A stretch of DNA of 64,000 nucleotides from Aspidiotus rigidus (GCA_035079385.1 JAVHKY010000012.1:2524501-2588500), one strand, 5' to 3'; counted from the first letter of the stretch, positions 35,101-47,758 are shown. Notes: a model not told the origin generated them from the letters alone. A program made the numbers and translations.

Positions 35101-38100
35101 GTAAAAATTTTTAACCTATCTCGAACGGTTAGCGATTTACGGCCCAAAAACTGTGTCGTCGTCTAGACGGCTCAAAACTGGAGGTGAAGTGGTGGACTAG
35201 ATGCGTCTCGACGCCCTCGATCGATCCCCGTAAAAATTTTTAACCTATCTCGAACGGTTAGCGATTTACGGCCCGAAAACTGTTTCGTCGTCTAGACGGC
35301 TTAAAAGTGGAGGCGAAGGGGTGGACTAGATGCGTCTCGACGCCCTCGATCGATCCCCGTGAAAATTTTTAACCTATCTCGAACGGTTAGCGATTTACGG
35401 CCAAAAAACTGTGTCGTCGTCTAGACGGCTCAAAACTGGAGGTGAAGTGGTGGACTAGATGCGTCTCGACGCCCTCGATCGATCCCCGTAAAAATTTTTA
35501 ACCTATCTCGAACGGTTAGCGATTTACGGCCAAAAAACTGTGTCGTCGTCTAGACGGCTCAAAACTGGAGGTGAAGTGGTGGACTAGATGCGTCTCGACG
35601 CCCTCGATCGATCCCCGTAAAAATTTTTAACCTATCTCGAACGGTTAGCGATTTACGGCCCAAAAACTGTTTCGTCGTCTAGACGGCTCAAAACTAGAGG
35701 TGAAGTGGTGGACTAGATGCGTCTCGACGCCCTCGATCGATCCCCGTAAAAATTTTTAATCTATCTCGAACGGTTCGCGATTTACGGCCAAAAAACTGTG
35801 TCGTCGTCTAGACGGCTCAAAAATGGAGGTGAAGTGGTGGACTAGATGCGTCTCGACGCCCTCGATCGATGCCCGTAAAATTTTTTAACCTATCTCGAAC
35901 GGTTAGCGATTTACGGCCCAAAAACTGTTTCGTCGTCTCGACGGCTCAAAACTAGAGGTGAAGTGGTGGACTAGATGCGTCTCGACGCCCTCGATCGATC
36001 CCCGTAAAAATTTTTAACCTATCTCGAACGGTTAGCGATTTACGGCCAAAAAACGGTGTCGTCGTCTAGACGACTCAAAACTGGAGGTGAAGTGGTGGAC
36101 TAGATCCGTCTCGACGCCCTCGATCGATCCCCGTAAAAATTTTTAACCTATCTCGAACGGTTAGCGATTTACGGCCAAAAAACTGTGTCGTCGTCTAGAC
36201 GGCTCAAAACTGGAGGTGAAGTGGTGGACTAGATGCGTCTCGACGCCCTCGATCGATCCCCGTGAAAATTTTTAACCTATCTCGAACGGTTAGCGATTTA
36301 CGGCCCAAAAACTGTTTCGTCGTCTAGACGGCTCAAAACTAGAGGTGAAGTGGTGGACTAGATGCGTCTCGACGCCCTCGATCGATCCCCGTAAAAATTT
36401 TTAACCTATCTCGAACGGTTAGCGATTTACGGCCCAAAAACTGTGTCCCCGTCTAGACGGCTCAAAACTGGAGGTGAAGTGGTGGACTAGATGCGTCTCG
36501 ACGCCCTCGATCGATCCCCGTAAAAATTTTTAACCTATCTCGAACGGTTAGCGATTTACGGCCAAAAAACTGTGTCGTCGTCTAGACGGCTCAAAACTGG
36601 AGGTGAAGTGGTGGACTAGATGCGTCTCGACGCCCTCGATCGATCCCCGTAAAAATTTTTAACCTATCTCGAACGGTTAGCGATTTACGGCCCAAAAACT
36701 GTTTCGTCGTCTAGACGGCTCAAAACTAGAGGTGAAGTGGTGGACTAGATGCGTCTCGACGCCCTCGATCGATCCCCGTAAAAATTTTTAACCTATCTCG
36801 AACGGTTAGCGATTTACGGCCCAAAAACTGTTTCGTCGTCTAGACGGCTCAAAACTAGAGGTGAAGTGGTGGACTAGATGCGTCTCGACGCCCTCGATCG
36901 ATCCCCGTAAAAATTTTTAATCTATCTCGAACGGTTCGCGATTTACGGCCAAAAAACTGTGTCGTCGTCTAGACGGCTCAAAAATGGAGGTGAAGTGGTG
37001 GACTAGATGCGTCTCGACGCCCTCGATCGATGCCCGTAAAAATTTTTAACCTATCTCGAACGGTTAGCGATTTACGGCCCAAAAACTGTTTCGTCGTCTC
37101 GACGGCTCAAAACTAGAGGTGAAGTGGTGGACTAGATGCGTCTCGACGCCCTCGATCGATCCCCGTAAAAATTTTTAACCTATCTCGAACGGTTAGCGAT
37201 TTACGGCCAAAAAACGGTGTCGTCGTCTAGACGACTCAAAACTGGAGGTGAAGTGGTGGACTAGATCCGTCTCGACGCCCTCGATCGATCCCCGTAAAAA
37301 TTTTTAACCTATCTCGAACGGTTAGCGATTTACGGCCAAAAAACTGTGTCGTCGTCTAGACGGCTCAAAACTGGAGGTGAAGTGGTGGACTAGATGCGTC
37401 TCGACGCCCTCGATCGATCCCCGTGAAAATTTTTAACCTATCTCGAACGGTTAGCGATTTACGGCCCAAAAACTGTTTCGTCGTCTAGACGGCTCAAAAC
37501 TAGAGGTGAAGTGGTGGACTAGATGCGTCTCGACGCCCTCGATCGATCCCCGTAAAAATTTTTAACCTATCTCGAACGGTTAGCGATTTACGGCCCAAAA
37601 ACTGTGTCCCCGTCTAGACGGCTCAAAAATGGAGGTGAAGTGGTGGACTAGATGCGTCTCGACGCCCTCGATCGATCCCCGTAAAAATTTTTAACCTATC
37701 TCGAACGGTTAGCGATTTACGGCCCGAAAACTGTTTCGTCGTCTAGACGGCTTAAAAGTGGAGGCGAAGGGGTGGACTAGATGCGTCTCGACGCCCTCGA
37801 TCGATCCCCGTAAAAATTTTTAACCTATCTCGAACGGTTAGCGATTTACGGCCCGAAAACTGTTTCGTCGTCTAGACGGCTTAAAAGTGGAGGCGAAGGG
37901 GTGGACTAGATGCGTCTCGACGCCCTCGATCGATCCCCGTGAAAATTTTTAACCTATCTCGAACGGTTAGCGATTTACGGCCAAAAAACTGTGTCGTCGT
38001 CTAGACGGCTCAAAACTGGAGGTGAAGTGGTGGACTAGATGCGTCTCGACGCCCTCGATCGATCCCCGTAAAAATTTTTAACCTATCTCGAACGGTTAGC

Positions 38101-41100
38101 GATTTACGGCCAAAAAACTGTGTCGTCGTCTAGACGGCTCAAAACTGGAGGTGAAGTGGTGGACTAGATGCGTCTCGACGCCCTCGATCGATCCCCGTAA
38201 AAATTTTTAACCTATCTCGAACGGTTAGCGATTTACGGCCCAAAAACTGTTTCGTCGTCTAGACGGCTCAAAACTAGAGGTGAAGTGGTGGACTAGATGC
38301 GTCTCGACGCCCTCGATCGATCCCCGTAAAAATTTTTAATCTATCTCGAACGGTTCGCGATTTACGGCCAAAAAACTGTGTCGTCGTCTAGACGGCTCAA
38401 AAATGGAGGTGAAGTGGTGGACTAGATGCGTCTCGACGCCCTCGATCGATGCCCGTAAAATTTTTTAACCTATCTCGAACGGTTAGCGATTTACGGCCCA
38501 AAAACTGTTTCGTCGTCTCGACGGCTCAAAACTAGAGGTGAAGTGGTGGACTAGATGCGTCTCGACGCCCTCGATCGATCCCCGTAAAAATTTTTAACCT
38601 ATCTCGAACGGTTAGCGATTTACGGCCAAAAAACGGTGTCGTCGTCTAGACGACTCAAAACTGGAGGTGAAGTGGTGGACTAGATCCGTCTCGACGCCCT
38701 CGATCGATCCCCGTAAAAATTTTTAACCTATCTCGAACGGTTAGCGATTTACGGCCAAAAAACTGTGTCGTCGTCTAGACGGCTCAAAACTGGAGGTGAA
38801 GTGGTGGACTAGATGCGTCTCGACGCCCTCGATCGATCCCCGTAAAAATTTTTAACCTATCTCGAACGGTTAGCGATTTACGGCCCAAAAACTGTGTCCC
38901 CGTCTAGACGGCTCAAAAATGGAGGTGAAGTGGTGGACTAGATGCGTCTCGACGCCCTCGATCGATCCCCGTAAAAATTTTTAACCTATCTCGAACGGTT
39001 AGCGATTTACGGCCCAAAAACTGTGTCGTCGTCTAGACGGCTCAAAACTGGAGGTGAAGTGGTGGACTAGATGCGTCTCGACGCCCTCGATCGATCCCCG
39101 TAAAAATTTTTAACCTATCTCGAACGGTTAGCGATTTACGGCCCGAAAACTGTTTCGTCGTCTAGACGGCTTAAAAGTGGAGGCGAAGGGGTGGACTAGA
39201 TGCGTCTCGACGCCCTCGATCGATCCCCGTGAAAATTTTTAACCTATCTCGAACGGTTAGCGATTTACGGCCAAAAAACTGTGTCGTCGTCTAGACGGCT
39301 CAAAACTGGAGGTGAAGTGGTGGACTAGATGCGTCTCGACGCCCTCGATCGATCCCCGTAAAAATTTTTAACCTATCTCGAACGGTTAGCGATTTACGGC
39401 CAAAAAACTGTGTCGTCGTCTAGACGGCTCAAAACTGGAGGTGAAGTGGTGGACTAGATGCGTCTCGACGCCCTCGATCGATCCCCGTAAAAATTTTTAA
39501 CCTATCTCGAACGGTTAGCGATTTACGGCCCAAAAACTGTTTCGTCGTCTAGACGGCTCAAAACTAGAGGTGAAGTGGTGGACTAGATGCGTCTCGACGC
39601 CCTCGATCGATCCCCGTAAAAATTTTTAATCTATCTCGAACGGTTCGCGATTTACGGCCAAAAAACTGTGTCGTCGTCTAGACGGCTCAAAAATGGAGGT
39701 GAAGTGGTGGACTAGATGCGTCTCGACGCCCTCGATCGATGCCCGTAAAATTTTTTAACCTATCTCGAACGGTTAGCGATTTACGGCCCAAAAACTGTTT
39801 CGTCGTCTCGACGGCTCAAAACTAGAGGTGAAGTGGTGGACTAGATGCGTCTCGACGCCCTCGATCGATCCCCGTAAAAATTTTTAACCTATCTCGAACG
39901 GTTAGCGATTTACGGCCAAAAAACGGTGTCGTCGTCTAGACGACTCAAAACTGGAGGTGAAGTGGTGGACTAGATCCGTCTCGACGCCCTCGATCGATCC
40001 CCGTAAAAATTTTTAACCTATCTCGAACGGTTAGCGATTTACGGCCAAAAAACTGTGTCGTCGTCTAGACGGCTCAAAACTGGAGGTGAAGTGGTGGACT
40101 AGATGCGTCTCGACGCCCTCGATCGATCCCCGTGAAAATTTTTAACCTATCTCGAACGGTTAGCGATTTACGGCCCAAAAACTGTTTCGTCGTCTAGACG
40201 GCTCAAAACTAGAGGTGAAGTGGTGGACTAGATGCGTCTCGACGCCCTCGATCGATCCCCGTAAAAATTTTTAACCTATCTCGAACGGTTAGCGATTTAC
40301 GGCCCAAAAACTGTGTCCCCGTCTAGACGGCTCAAAAATGGAGGTGAAGTGGTGGACTAGATGCGTCTCGACGCCCTCGATCGATCCCCGTAAAAATTTT
40401 TAACCTATCTCGAACGGTTAGCGATTTACGGCCCAAAAACTGTGTCGTCGTCTAGACGGCTCAAAACTGGAGGTGAAGTGGTGGACTAGATGCGTCTCGA
40501 CGCCCTCGATCGATCCCCGTAAAAATTTTTAACCTATCTCGAACGGTTAGCGATTTACGGCCCGAAAACTGTTTCGTCGTCTAGACGGCTTAAAAGTGGA
40601 GGCGAAGGGGTGGACTAGATGCGTCTCGACGCCCTCGATCGATCCCCGTGAAAATTTTTAACCTATCTCGAACGGTTAGCGATTTACGGCCAAAAAACTG
40701 TGTCGTCGTCTAGACGGCTCAAAACTGGAGGTGAAGTGGTGGACTAGATGCGTCTCGACGCCCTCGATCGATCCCCGTAAAAATTTTTAACCTATCTCGA
40801 ACGGTTAGCGATTTACGGCCAAAAAACTGTGTCGTCGTCTAGACGGCTCAAAACTGGAGGTGAAGTGGTGGACTAGATGCGTCTCGACGCCCTCGATCGA
40901 TCCCCGTAAAAATTTTTAACCTATCTCGAACGGTTAGCGATTTACGGCCCAAAACCTGTTTCGTCGTCTAGACGGCTCAAAACTAGAGGTGAAGTGGTGG
41001 ACTAGATGCGTCTCGACGCCCTCGATCGATCCCCGTAAAAATTTTTAACCTATCTCGAACGGTTAGCGATTTACGGCCCAAAAACTGTTTCGTCGTCTAG

Positions 41101-43771
41101 ACGGCTTAAAAGTGGAGGCGAAGGGGTGGACTAGATGCGTCTCGACGCCCTCGATCGATCCCCGTAAAAATTTTTAACCTATCTCGAACGGTTAGCGATT
41201 TACGGCCAAAAAACTGTGTCGTCGTCTAGATGGCTCAAAACTGGAGGTGAAGTGGTGGACTAGATGCGTCTCGACGCCCTCGATCGATCCCCGTAAAAGT
41301 TTTTAACCTATCTCGAACGGTTAGCGATTTACGGCCCAAAAACTGTTTCGTCGTCTAGACGGCTCAAAACTAGAGGTGAAGTGGTGGACTAGATGCGTCT
41401 CGACGCCCTCGATCGATCCCCGTAAAAATTTTTAATCTATCTCGAACGGTTCGCGATTTACGGCCAAAAAACTGTGTCGTCGTCTCGACGGCTCAAAACT
41501 AGAGGTGAAGTGGTGGACTAGATGCGTCTCGACGCCCTCGATCGATCCCCGTAAAAATTTTTAACCTATCTCGAACGGTTAGCGATTTACGGCCAAAAAA
41601 CGGTGTCGTCGTCTAGACGACTCAAAACTGGAGGTGAAGTGGTGGACTAGATCCGTCTCGACGCCCTCGATCGATCCCCGTAAAAATTTTTAACCTATCT
41701 CGAACGGTTAGCGATTTACGGCCAAAAAACTGTGTCGTCGTCTAGACGGCTCAAAACTGGAGGTGAAGTGGTGGACTAGATGCGTCTCGACGCCCTCGAT
41801 CGATCCCCGTGAAAATTTTTAACCTATCTCGAACGGTTAGCGATTTACGGCCCAAAAACTGTTTCGTCGTCTAGACGGCTCAAAACTAGAGGTGAAGTGG
41901 TGGACTAGATGCGTCTCGACGCCCTCGATCGATCCCCGTAAAAATTTTTAACCTATCTCGAACGGTTAGCGATTTACGGCCCAAAAACTGTGTCCCCGTC
42001 TAGACGGCTCAAAAATGGAGGTGAAGTGGTGGACTAGATGCGTCTCGACGCCCTCGATCGATCCCCGTAAAAATTTTTAACCTATCTCGAACGGTTAGCG
42101 ATTTACGGCCCAAAAACTGTGTCGTCGTCTAGACGGCTCAAAACTGGAGGTGAAGTGGTGGACTAGATGCGTCTCGACGCCCTCGATCGATCCCCGTAAA
42201 AATTTTTAACCTATCTCGAACGGTTAGCGATTTACGGCCCGAAAACTGTTTCGTCGTCTAGACGGCTTAAAAGTGGAGGCGAAGGGGTGGACTAGATGCG
42301 TCTCGACGCCCTCGATCGATCCCCGTGAAAATTTTTAACCTATCTCGAACGGTTAGCGATTTACGGCCAAAAAACTGTGTCGTCGTCTAGACGGCTCAAA
42401 ACTGGAGGTGAAGTGGTGGACTAGATGCGTCTCGACGCCCTCGATCGATCCCCGTAAAAATTTTTAACCTATCTCGAACGGTTAGCGATTTACGGCCAAA
42501 AAACTGTGCCGTCGTCTAGACGGCTCAAAACTGGAGGTGAAGTGGTGGACTAGATGCGTCTCGACGCCCTCGATCGATCCCCGTAAAAATTTTTAACCTA
42601 TCTCGAACGGTTAGCGATTTACGGCCCAAAACCTGTTTCGTCGTCTAGACGGCTCAAAACTAGAGGTGAAGTGGTGGACTAGATGCGTCTCGACGCCCTC
42701 GATCGATCCCCGTAAAAATTTTTAACCTATCTCGAACGGTTAGCGATTTACGGCCCAAAAACTGTTTCGTCGTCTAGACGGCTCAAAACTAGAGGTGAAG
42801 TGGTGGACTAGATGCGTCTCGACGCCCTCGATCGATCCCCGTAAAAATTTTTAACCTATCTCGAACGGTTAGCGATTTACGGCCCAAAAACTGTTTCGTC
42901 GTCTAGACGGCTTAAAAGTGGAGGCGAAGGGGTGGACTAGATGCGTCTCGACGCCCTCGATCGATCCCCGTAAAAATTTTTAACCTATCTCGAACGGTTA
43001 GCGATTTACGGCCAAAAAACTGTGTCGTCGTCTAGATGGCTCAAAACTGGAGGTGAAGTGGTGGACTAGATGCGTCTCGACGCCCTCGATCGATCCCCGT
43101 AAAAGTTTTTAACCTATCTCGAACGGTTAGCGATTTACGGCCCAAAAACTGTTTCGTCGTCTAGACGGCTCAAAACTAGAGGTGAAGTGGTGGACTAGAT
43201 GCGTCTCGACGCCCTCGATCGATCCCCGTAAAAATTTTTAATCTATCTCGAACGGTTCGCGATTTACGGCCAAAAAACTGTGTCGTCGTCTAGACGGCTC
43301 AAAAATGGAGGTGAAGTGGTGGACTAGATGCGTCTCGACGCCCTCGATCGATCCCCGTAAAAATTTTTAACCTATCTCGAACGGTTAGCGATTCACGGCC
43401 CAAAAACTGTTTCGTCGTCTAGAGGGCTCAACAGTGGAGGCGAAGGGGTGGACTAGATGCGTCTCGACGCCCTCGATCGATCCCCGTAAAAATTTTTAAC
43501 CTATCTCGAACGGTTAGCGATTTACGGCCAAAAAACTGTGTCGTCGTCTAGACGGCTCAAAAATGGAGGTGAAGTGGTGGACTAGATGCGTCTCGACGCC
43601 CTCGATCGATCCCCGTAAAAATTTTTAACCTATCTCGAACGGTTAGCAATTTACGGCCCAAAAACTGTGTCGTCGTCTAGACGGCTCAAAAATGGAGGTG
43701 AAGTGGTGGACTAGATGCGTCTCGACGCCCTCGATCGATGCCCGTAAAAATTTTTAACCCATCTCGAACGG
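26165..43771. repeat. 129-bp satellite DNA array, ~136.5 monomers, with higher-order repeats
   Basis: The monomer contains GACTAGATGCGTCTCGACGC, CCTCGATCGATCCCCGTAAA, ATTTTTAACCTATCTCGAAC, GGTTAGCGATTTACGGCC and CGTCGTCTAGACGGC. The phrase GTGGACTAG occurs first at 26291 and last at 43706, exactly 135 x 129 bp apart, so no net length change has accumulated. Variant positions form higher-order units: a 903-bp (7-monomer) duplication near 26.8-28.4 kb and 1290-bp (10-monomer) spacings from about 32.6 to 40 kb. Perfect palindromes CGTCTAGACG and TCGATCGA lie in each typical monomer. No reading frame is open and no transposon interrupts it. The role is unknown; heterochromatic or centromere-associated satellite is one possibility. 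Confidence 0.97.
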
Positions 43772-44420
43772 ATAATTAAATAGATTCGCAAATAATAATC
43801 GTAGTAACTTCCATGATATGTGGCGCCCTTACCTCTTACTTGTGGACAAATGAAATGCCCATCAGTACAGTTAGCAATTATATAACCGCAGCCGAGAGAG
43901 GCTTGAAGATTGAGACCTAGGCAAAGCTCAGAAATGCTACCGTTTCCTAACCGACCGACCGAGAATTAATAATGAGACAGATCTTGAGCAAGAAACTGCC
44001 TTAACCGACCGTTCCGAGAAAGAAGATGTAAAATCCACCGAAAAATCCGTAACCGCCGAATATTAATAAATAATAATTAACTAACCTCCATTGTCTCCGG
44101 CATCTTCTAAACAAAGAAAATATTCGAGCGCGCAAATATGAAAATATTCGATCACGCAAATATTACAACACGAAAATATTCGAGTACGAAAATTGGAACA
44201 CAAAATGTTCGAGCAGGAAAATTAGAGCATACCTAGGCAAAATTAGAACAAACGTTCGATCGTGACGCTTGACTTTGGTAAACAAGTATGCTGATCCTTC
44301 CGAAGGAAAAGGTGCAGTTAGGGACCGTTTTTACCTGAGAGCAGGTATCCCGTTGAAGCCTGCTCGAATCCTGATCCCCCTCCTGCTGATACTTGTTTGC
44401 CAAGTCGAACATTTTCGACA
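43772..44420. other. Short unique stretch after the satellite
   Basis: It holds CCGACCGACCGAG-like words (43950-44015), four short repeats of AAAATATTCGAGC/ACGCAAATAT type (44117-44222), and an inverted pair around AAACAAGTATG (44269-44290 with 44388-44413). A possible minus-strand exon is reported separately. Confidence 0.45.
43840..43946 (-). other. Possible isolated coding exon, unidentified
   Basis: On the minus strand a 107-bp segment lies between an acceptor-like GTTAG and the donor-like CAA|GTAAGAGG. One frame is fully open with a cysteine-rich string including LGCGYIIANCTDGHFICPQ. I recognise no family. Chance is a serious alternative, and it lies only about 70 bp from the satellite edge. 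Confidence 0.25.
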
Positions 44421-44488
44421 GAGGTGAAGGGGTGGACTAGATGCGTCTCGACGCCCTCGATCGATCCCTGTAAAAATTTTTAACCTAT
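44421..44488. repeat. Solitary partial copy of the 129-bp satellite monomer
   Basis: About 68 bp matches the monomer from GAGGTGAAGGGGTGGACTAG through AACCTAT. It breaks off directly into a ~103-bp family repeat (ACAACAAAGCTCTCATTCTG). The GGGGTGG variant links it to the monomer subtype of the right-hand half of the array. Confidence 0.9.
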
Positions 44489-44890
44489 ACAACAAAGCTC
44501 TCATTCTGCTGATCATTTTATACTGCAATACATGATGGTATCAACAGAAATTGGAGAATGGTATCTTTCTACATATAGCAAAACTCTCATTCTGCTGAAT
44601 GTTTCAGGCTAAATTCCAATTGAATTTAAATGGATGATGATATGAACAGAAATTGGAGAATGGTATCTTTCTACACATATAAGAAAGCTCTTATTCTGCT
44701 GATCATTTCATACTGCATTTCAATTGAATTTAAATGGATGATAATTTGAACAGAAATTGGAGAATGAGATCTTTCTGTACATATAACAAGGAACCCATTC
44801 TGCTGATCGTTTCAACTGAATTTCAATTAAATTTAAATGGATGATGAAATGGATAGAAATTGGAGGATAGTCCCTTTCTACACATCGATG
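44486..44890. repeat. ~103-bp repeat family, about four copies
   Basis: Same family as 12411-14547, but with the variant AACAAAGCTCTCATTCTGCT in place of AACAAGGCCCCCTTTCTGCT. Copies near 47250-47400 share this variant, so the two blocks on this side of the satellite form a subfamily. Confidence 0.85.
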
Positions 44891-45240
44891 GTCTCATGCA
44901 CACTTTGCGTAAGTAACAAAAACCTGATTTTACAGGAGAGCGTTTCAAAGTTTTTTGTTAGTTTCACATAAGTTTCACGCTTCCTGTGGCCCTCACATAG
45001 CTCCAATTTTCAATTTTAGGATTATAATTTAAAGCGTCAACATTCAGGAACCCGTGAGACGTAAAGCGAATTCTTTTCACAATTTACTAGATCATCCTAA
45101 ATCCATCATTTCTTGGATCGTGTGGGCACTTATCACCTTTGGCTTGCAGAATTTATTTGAAACTAATGCACTTAGTACCTTTGGCTTGTGAAAATATTTG
45201 AAAGGAATGCACTTAATACCAGGGCGCATACAGTTGAAAC
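44891..45240. other. No feature recognised
   Basis: AT-rich. Two near-repeats of ACCTTTGGCTTG (45135 and 45178) are the only internal structure seen. Confidence 0.35.
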
Positions 45241-45490
45241 TGGACCCTAATAAGCAAAACTCGACCAAGCGACAATCACGTAGTTTCGTGATATTTAGAC
45301 TTAAAGGAAATCGGTTACTTAAAAATAGATGGAGGTCGATATTTTCAATTCATAATTATTCGACGAGTATTGCGTTTCCAGTTTTTTAATCAGCACCGTT
45401 GGAAAGTGCTCGTTGAGCTCTTTCCAACGGTGTATATAACTCCAAAATCTCAAAAATGTCGCTTGGTCGAGTTTTGCTTATTAGGGTCCA
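45241..45490. mobile_element. 250-bp element with 34-bp perfect terminal inverted repeats
   Basis: Bases 45241-45274 (starting TGGACCCTAATAAGCAAAAC) are the exact reverse complement of 45457-45490. Inside is a second, near-perfect hairpin: CACCGTTGGAAAG (45394-45406) pairs with CTTTCCAACGGTG (45420-45432), and GCTC-GTT-GAGC continues the stem after a single T-T mismatch. Size and structure suit a MITE. No clear target-site duplication was found, so the transposon superfamily is unassigned. Confidence 0.75.
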
Positions 45491-47057
45491 ACTATATTCA
45501 ACCCTTGCTCTTTTGTCTCCTAATTCTCTTTTTTTTCTCCAATTTTTTGTTAGGTATCTACCTCTTTGGGGTATGAATAGAACCCTAGCCTACAGCCGAT
45601 TGTTGCAATGCGTGGAAATCGTTCTAATAAACTGTCTGGCCTCTTTAGAAAGAATAAAAAAGAAAAAAAAAAACAGAAAAAAAAGGGACAATCTTCATAG
45701 ATTTGCTCTTACGTTCCAAAAATACGCATCTCGAAAGAAGACACACAAGACACGCTAAACGAATAAGTTTTACCTCGAAGATGGTGTGTACCTATTTCAA
45801 ATGAAGTAGTATGATATCTAAATGATTGTGATATTCTAGGAAGAGCGAAAGGAGAGAAAGGAGTGCGACGGCGACTGATGAACGAGGATGAGAAAGAGAG
45901 TCTAGTCACAACAGACCACACTTTTTATAATTATCATAGTACATCCAAAGATGGAACTGTAATACTCTTTTTCTACAAAACTTGTTAGATAGGGCCAAGT
46001 CTTTTATTACGATTGTAATTTTAAAACGAGTGAAAATAATACAATTACCTGATGCATTAGAAATATTCCCTACTGTCAACTTTTCAAGATGGAAAGAAAT
46101 GACGTCAGCTTCATTGATTTTTTGGAAGCTGAGAAGATAAAGCTTCATCTCATACTACATACCAACAAGTAGATGAGTCATTCTTAGGCGAAGGTGGGTT
46201 TAGGTTCGAAATTATAAGTCCCTATCTGATTGTTTAATGTCTGTGATTATTCCAACTTGAAATCGCTCCTTCTAAATGTCTTAAATGATAGCAGGATGAG
46301 TTTTTCACCGGCGGCGATACAAAAATTACCGACTGCGTCGATACACACTGTTGTTTGCGATCAGAGTTGAAATAATACTCGTATTTAAGGTATCAAATAA
46401 AGGTAAACTACACATTTCCTACCTGCTATTATATTCTCTTCCTAGATTTCAAAGACTGACTCTCGTTTCTATTATTTTTTATGTGTACAAGGTCATGGAC
46501 CTTTCAATCGATTCGAGTCTAGCGATGAAACTAGGCTGGCTACTGTTACCGACATAAGTTAAAGAAAAAATTGTCCCATTTCATGTTCCAAGCATAAAGT
46601 CATCATCGGTCCGGAAGATTTGTACTAGCAGATTTGCACTACCAGTACAACATTATAGGATTTCAGTGTTCAGATGATAAAATAGCGTAGTCCTACGAGG
46701 TATAAAGGGGGGAAAAAACAAGAGAAAAGGTTGAAAAAAAAACACCCTCGCAGTAGGTATTCTGCAGAGCACCTTCTTTACACGCGCCAGGTATGAATGA
46801 TTTTTTCTGTGGCCATATAGATTCCCGTGCCGATAGTCGTAAGTGCGCTTAGCACCAATGTGCACGAGAAACTTATTGAAAGTTATTGAAACTGTACTTA
46901 TAACAAATGCGCACTAGTTCTCCCACGGGGGCAGGATTGAAAAATTGAAAATTTTTTCGACGCAATCCGATAAATTACATTCTTTAGGACCCATTTCTGC
47001 TCTTGAATCATTTTCGAAAAAAATGTCACTTACGCGAAGTGTGCAGGAAGCCATCGA
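45491..47057. other. No gene recognised
   Basis: AT-rich sequence with A-runs near 45655-45690. Frames at 45456-45921, 45906-46148 and 46351-46557 have no recognisable domain and overlap on both strands. Confidence 0.35.
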
Positions 47058-47637
47058 CATATAACAAAGGTCCCGTTTTGCTGATCGTTACAGGCTGAAT
47101 TTCAATTGAATTTAAAAGGATGATTATATGAACAGAAATTGGAGAATGATATCTTTCTATACATATAACAAGGAACCCATTCTGCTGATCGTGTGTAATG
47201 AATTTCAATTGAATTCAAATGGATGATGATATGTATAGAAATTGGAGAATGGTCTCTTTCTACACATATAACAAAGCTCTCATTCAGCTGATCATTTCAT
47301 ACTGCAATTGAATTAAGATGGATGATGTTATCAACAGAAATTGGAGAATGGTATCTTTCTACACATATAACAAAGCTCTCATTCTGCTGATTGTTTCAGG
47401 CTGAGTTTCAATTGAATTTAAATGGATGATAATATGAACAGAAATTGGAAAATGAGATCTTTCTATACATATAACAAGGAACCCATTCTGCTGATCGTTT
47501 CTACTGAGTTTCAATTGAATTTAAATGGATGATGATATGAACAGAAATTGGAGAATGGTCCTTTTCTAGACATATAACAAGGGTCACGTTTTGCTGATCG
47601 TTTTACGCTGAATTTCAATTGAATTTAAATGCTTAGT
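47058..47637. repeat. ~103-bp repeat family, about five to six copies
   Basis: Tandem copies with both GGTCCCGTTTTGC and AAGCTCTCATTC variants. The last copy is cut by the inverted minisatellite block that follows. Confidence 0.85.
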
Positions 47638-47758
47638 AATATGACGGTGACGGCAGTATGATGGTGACGACGGTATGACGGTGACGGCGGTCTGACTGTG
47701 ATGGCGGTATGACGGGGACGGCGGTATGATGGTGACGGCAGTATGAGGGTGACGGCGG
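47638..47758. repeat. 17-bp minisatellite, reverse orientation
   Basis: Units such as GGCGGTATGATGGTGACGG are the complement of the 5.4-6.6 kb minisatellite. They begin inside a ~103-bp family copy, so the two families became joined here. Confidence 0.9.

Noticed and set aside
26165..43771. A CRISPR-like array
   Set aside because: The whole 129-bp unit repeats; there are no unique spacers between constant repeats, and the context is a eukaryotic gene region.
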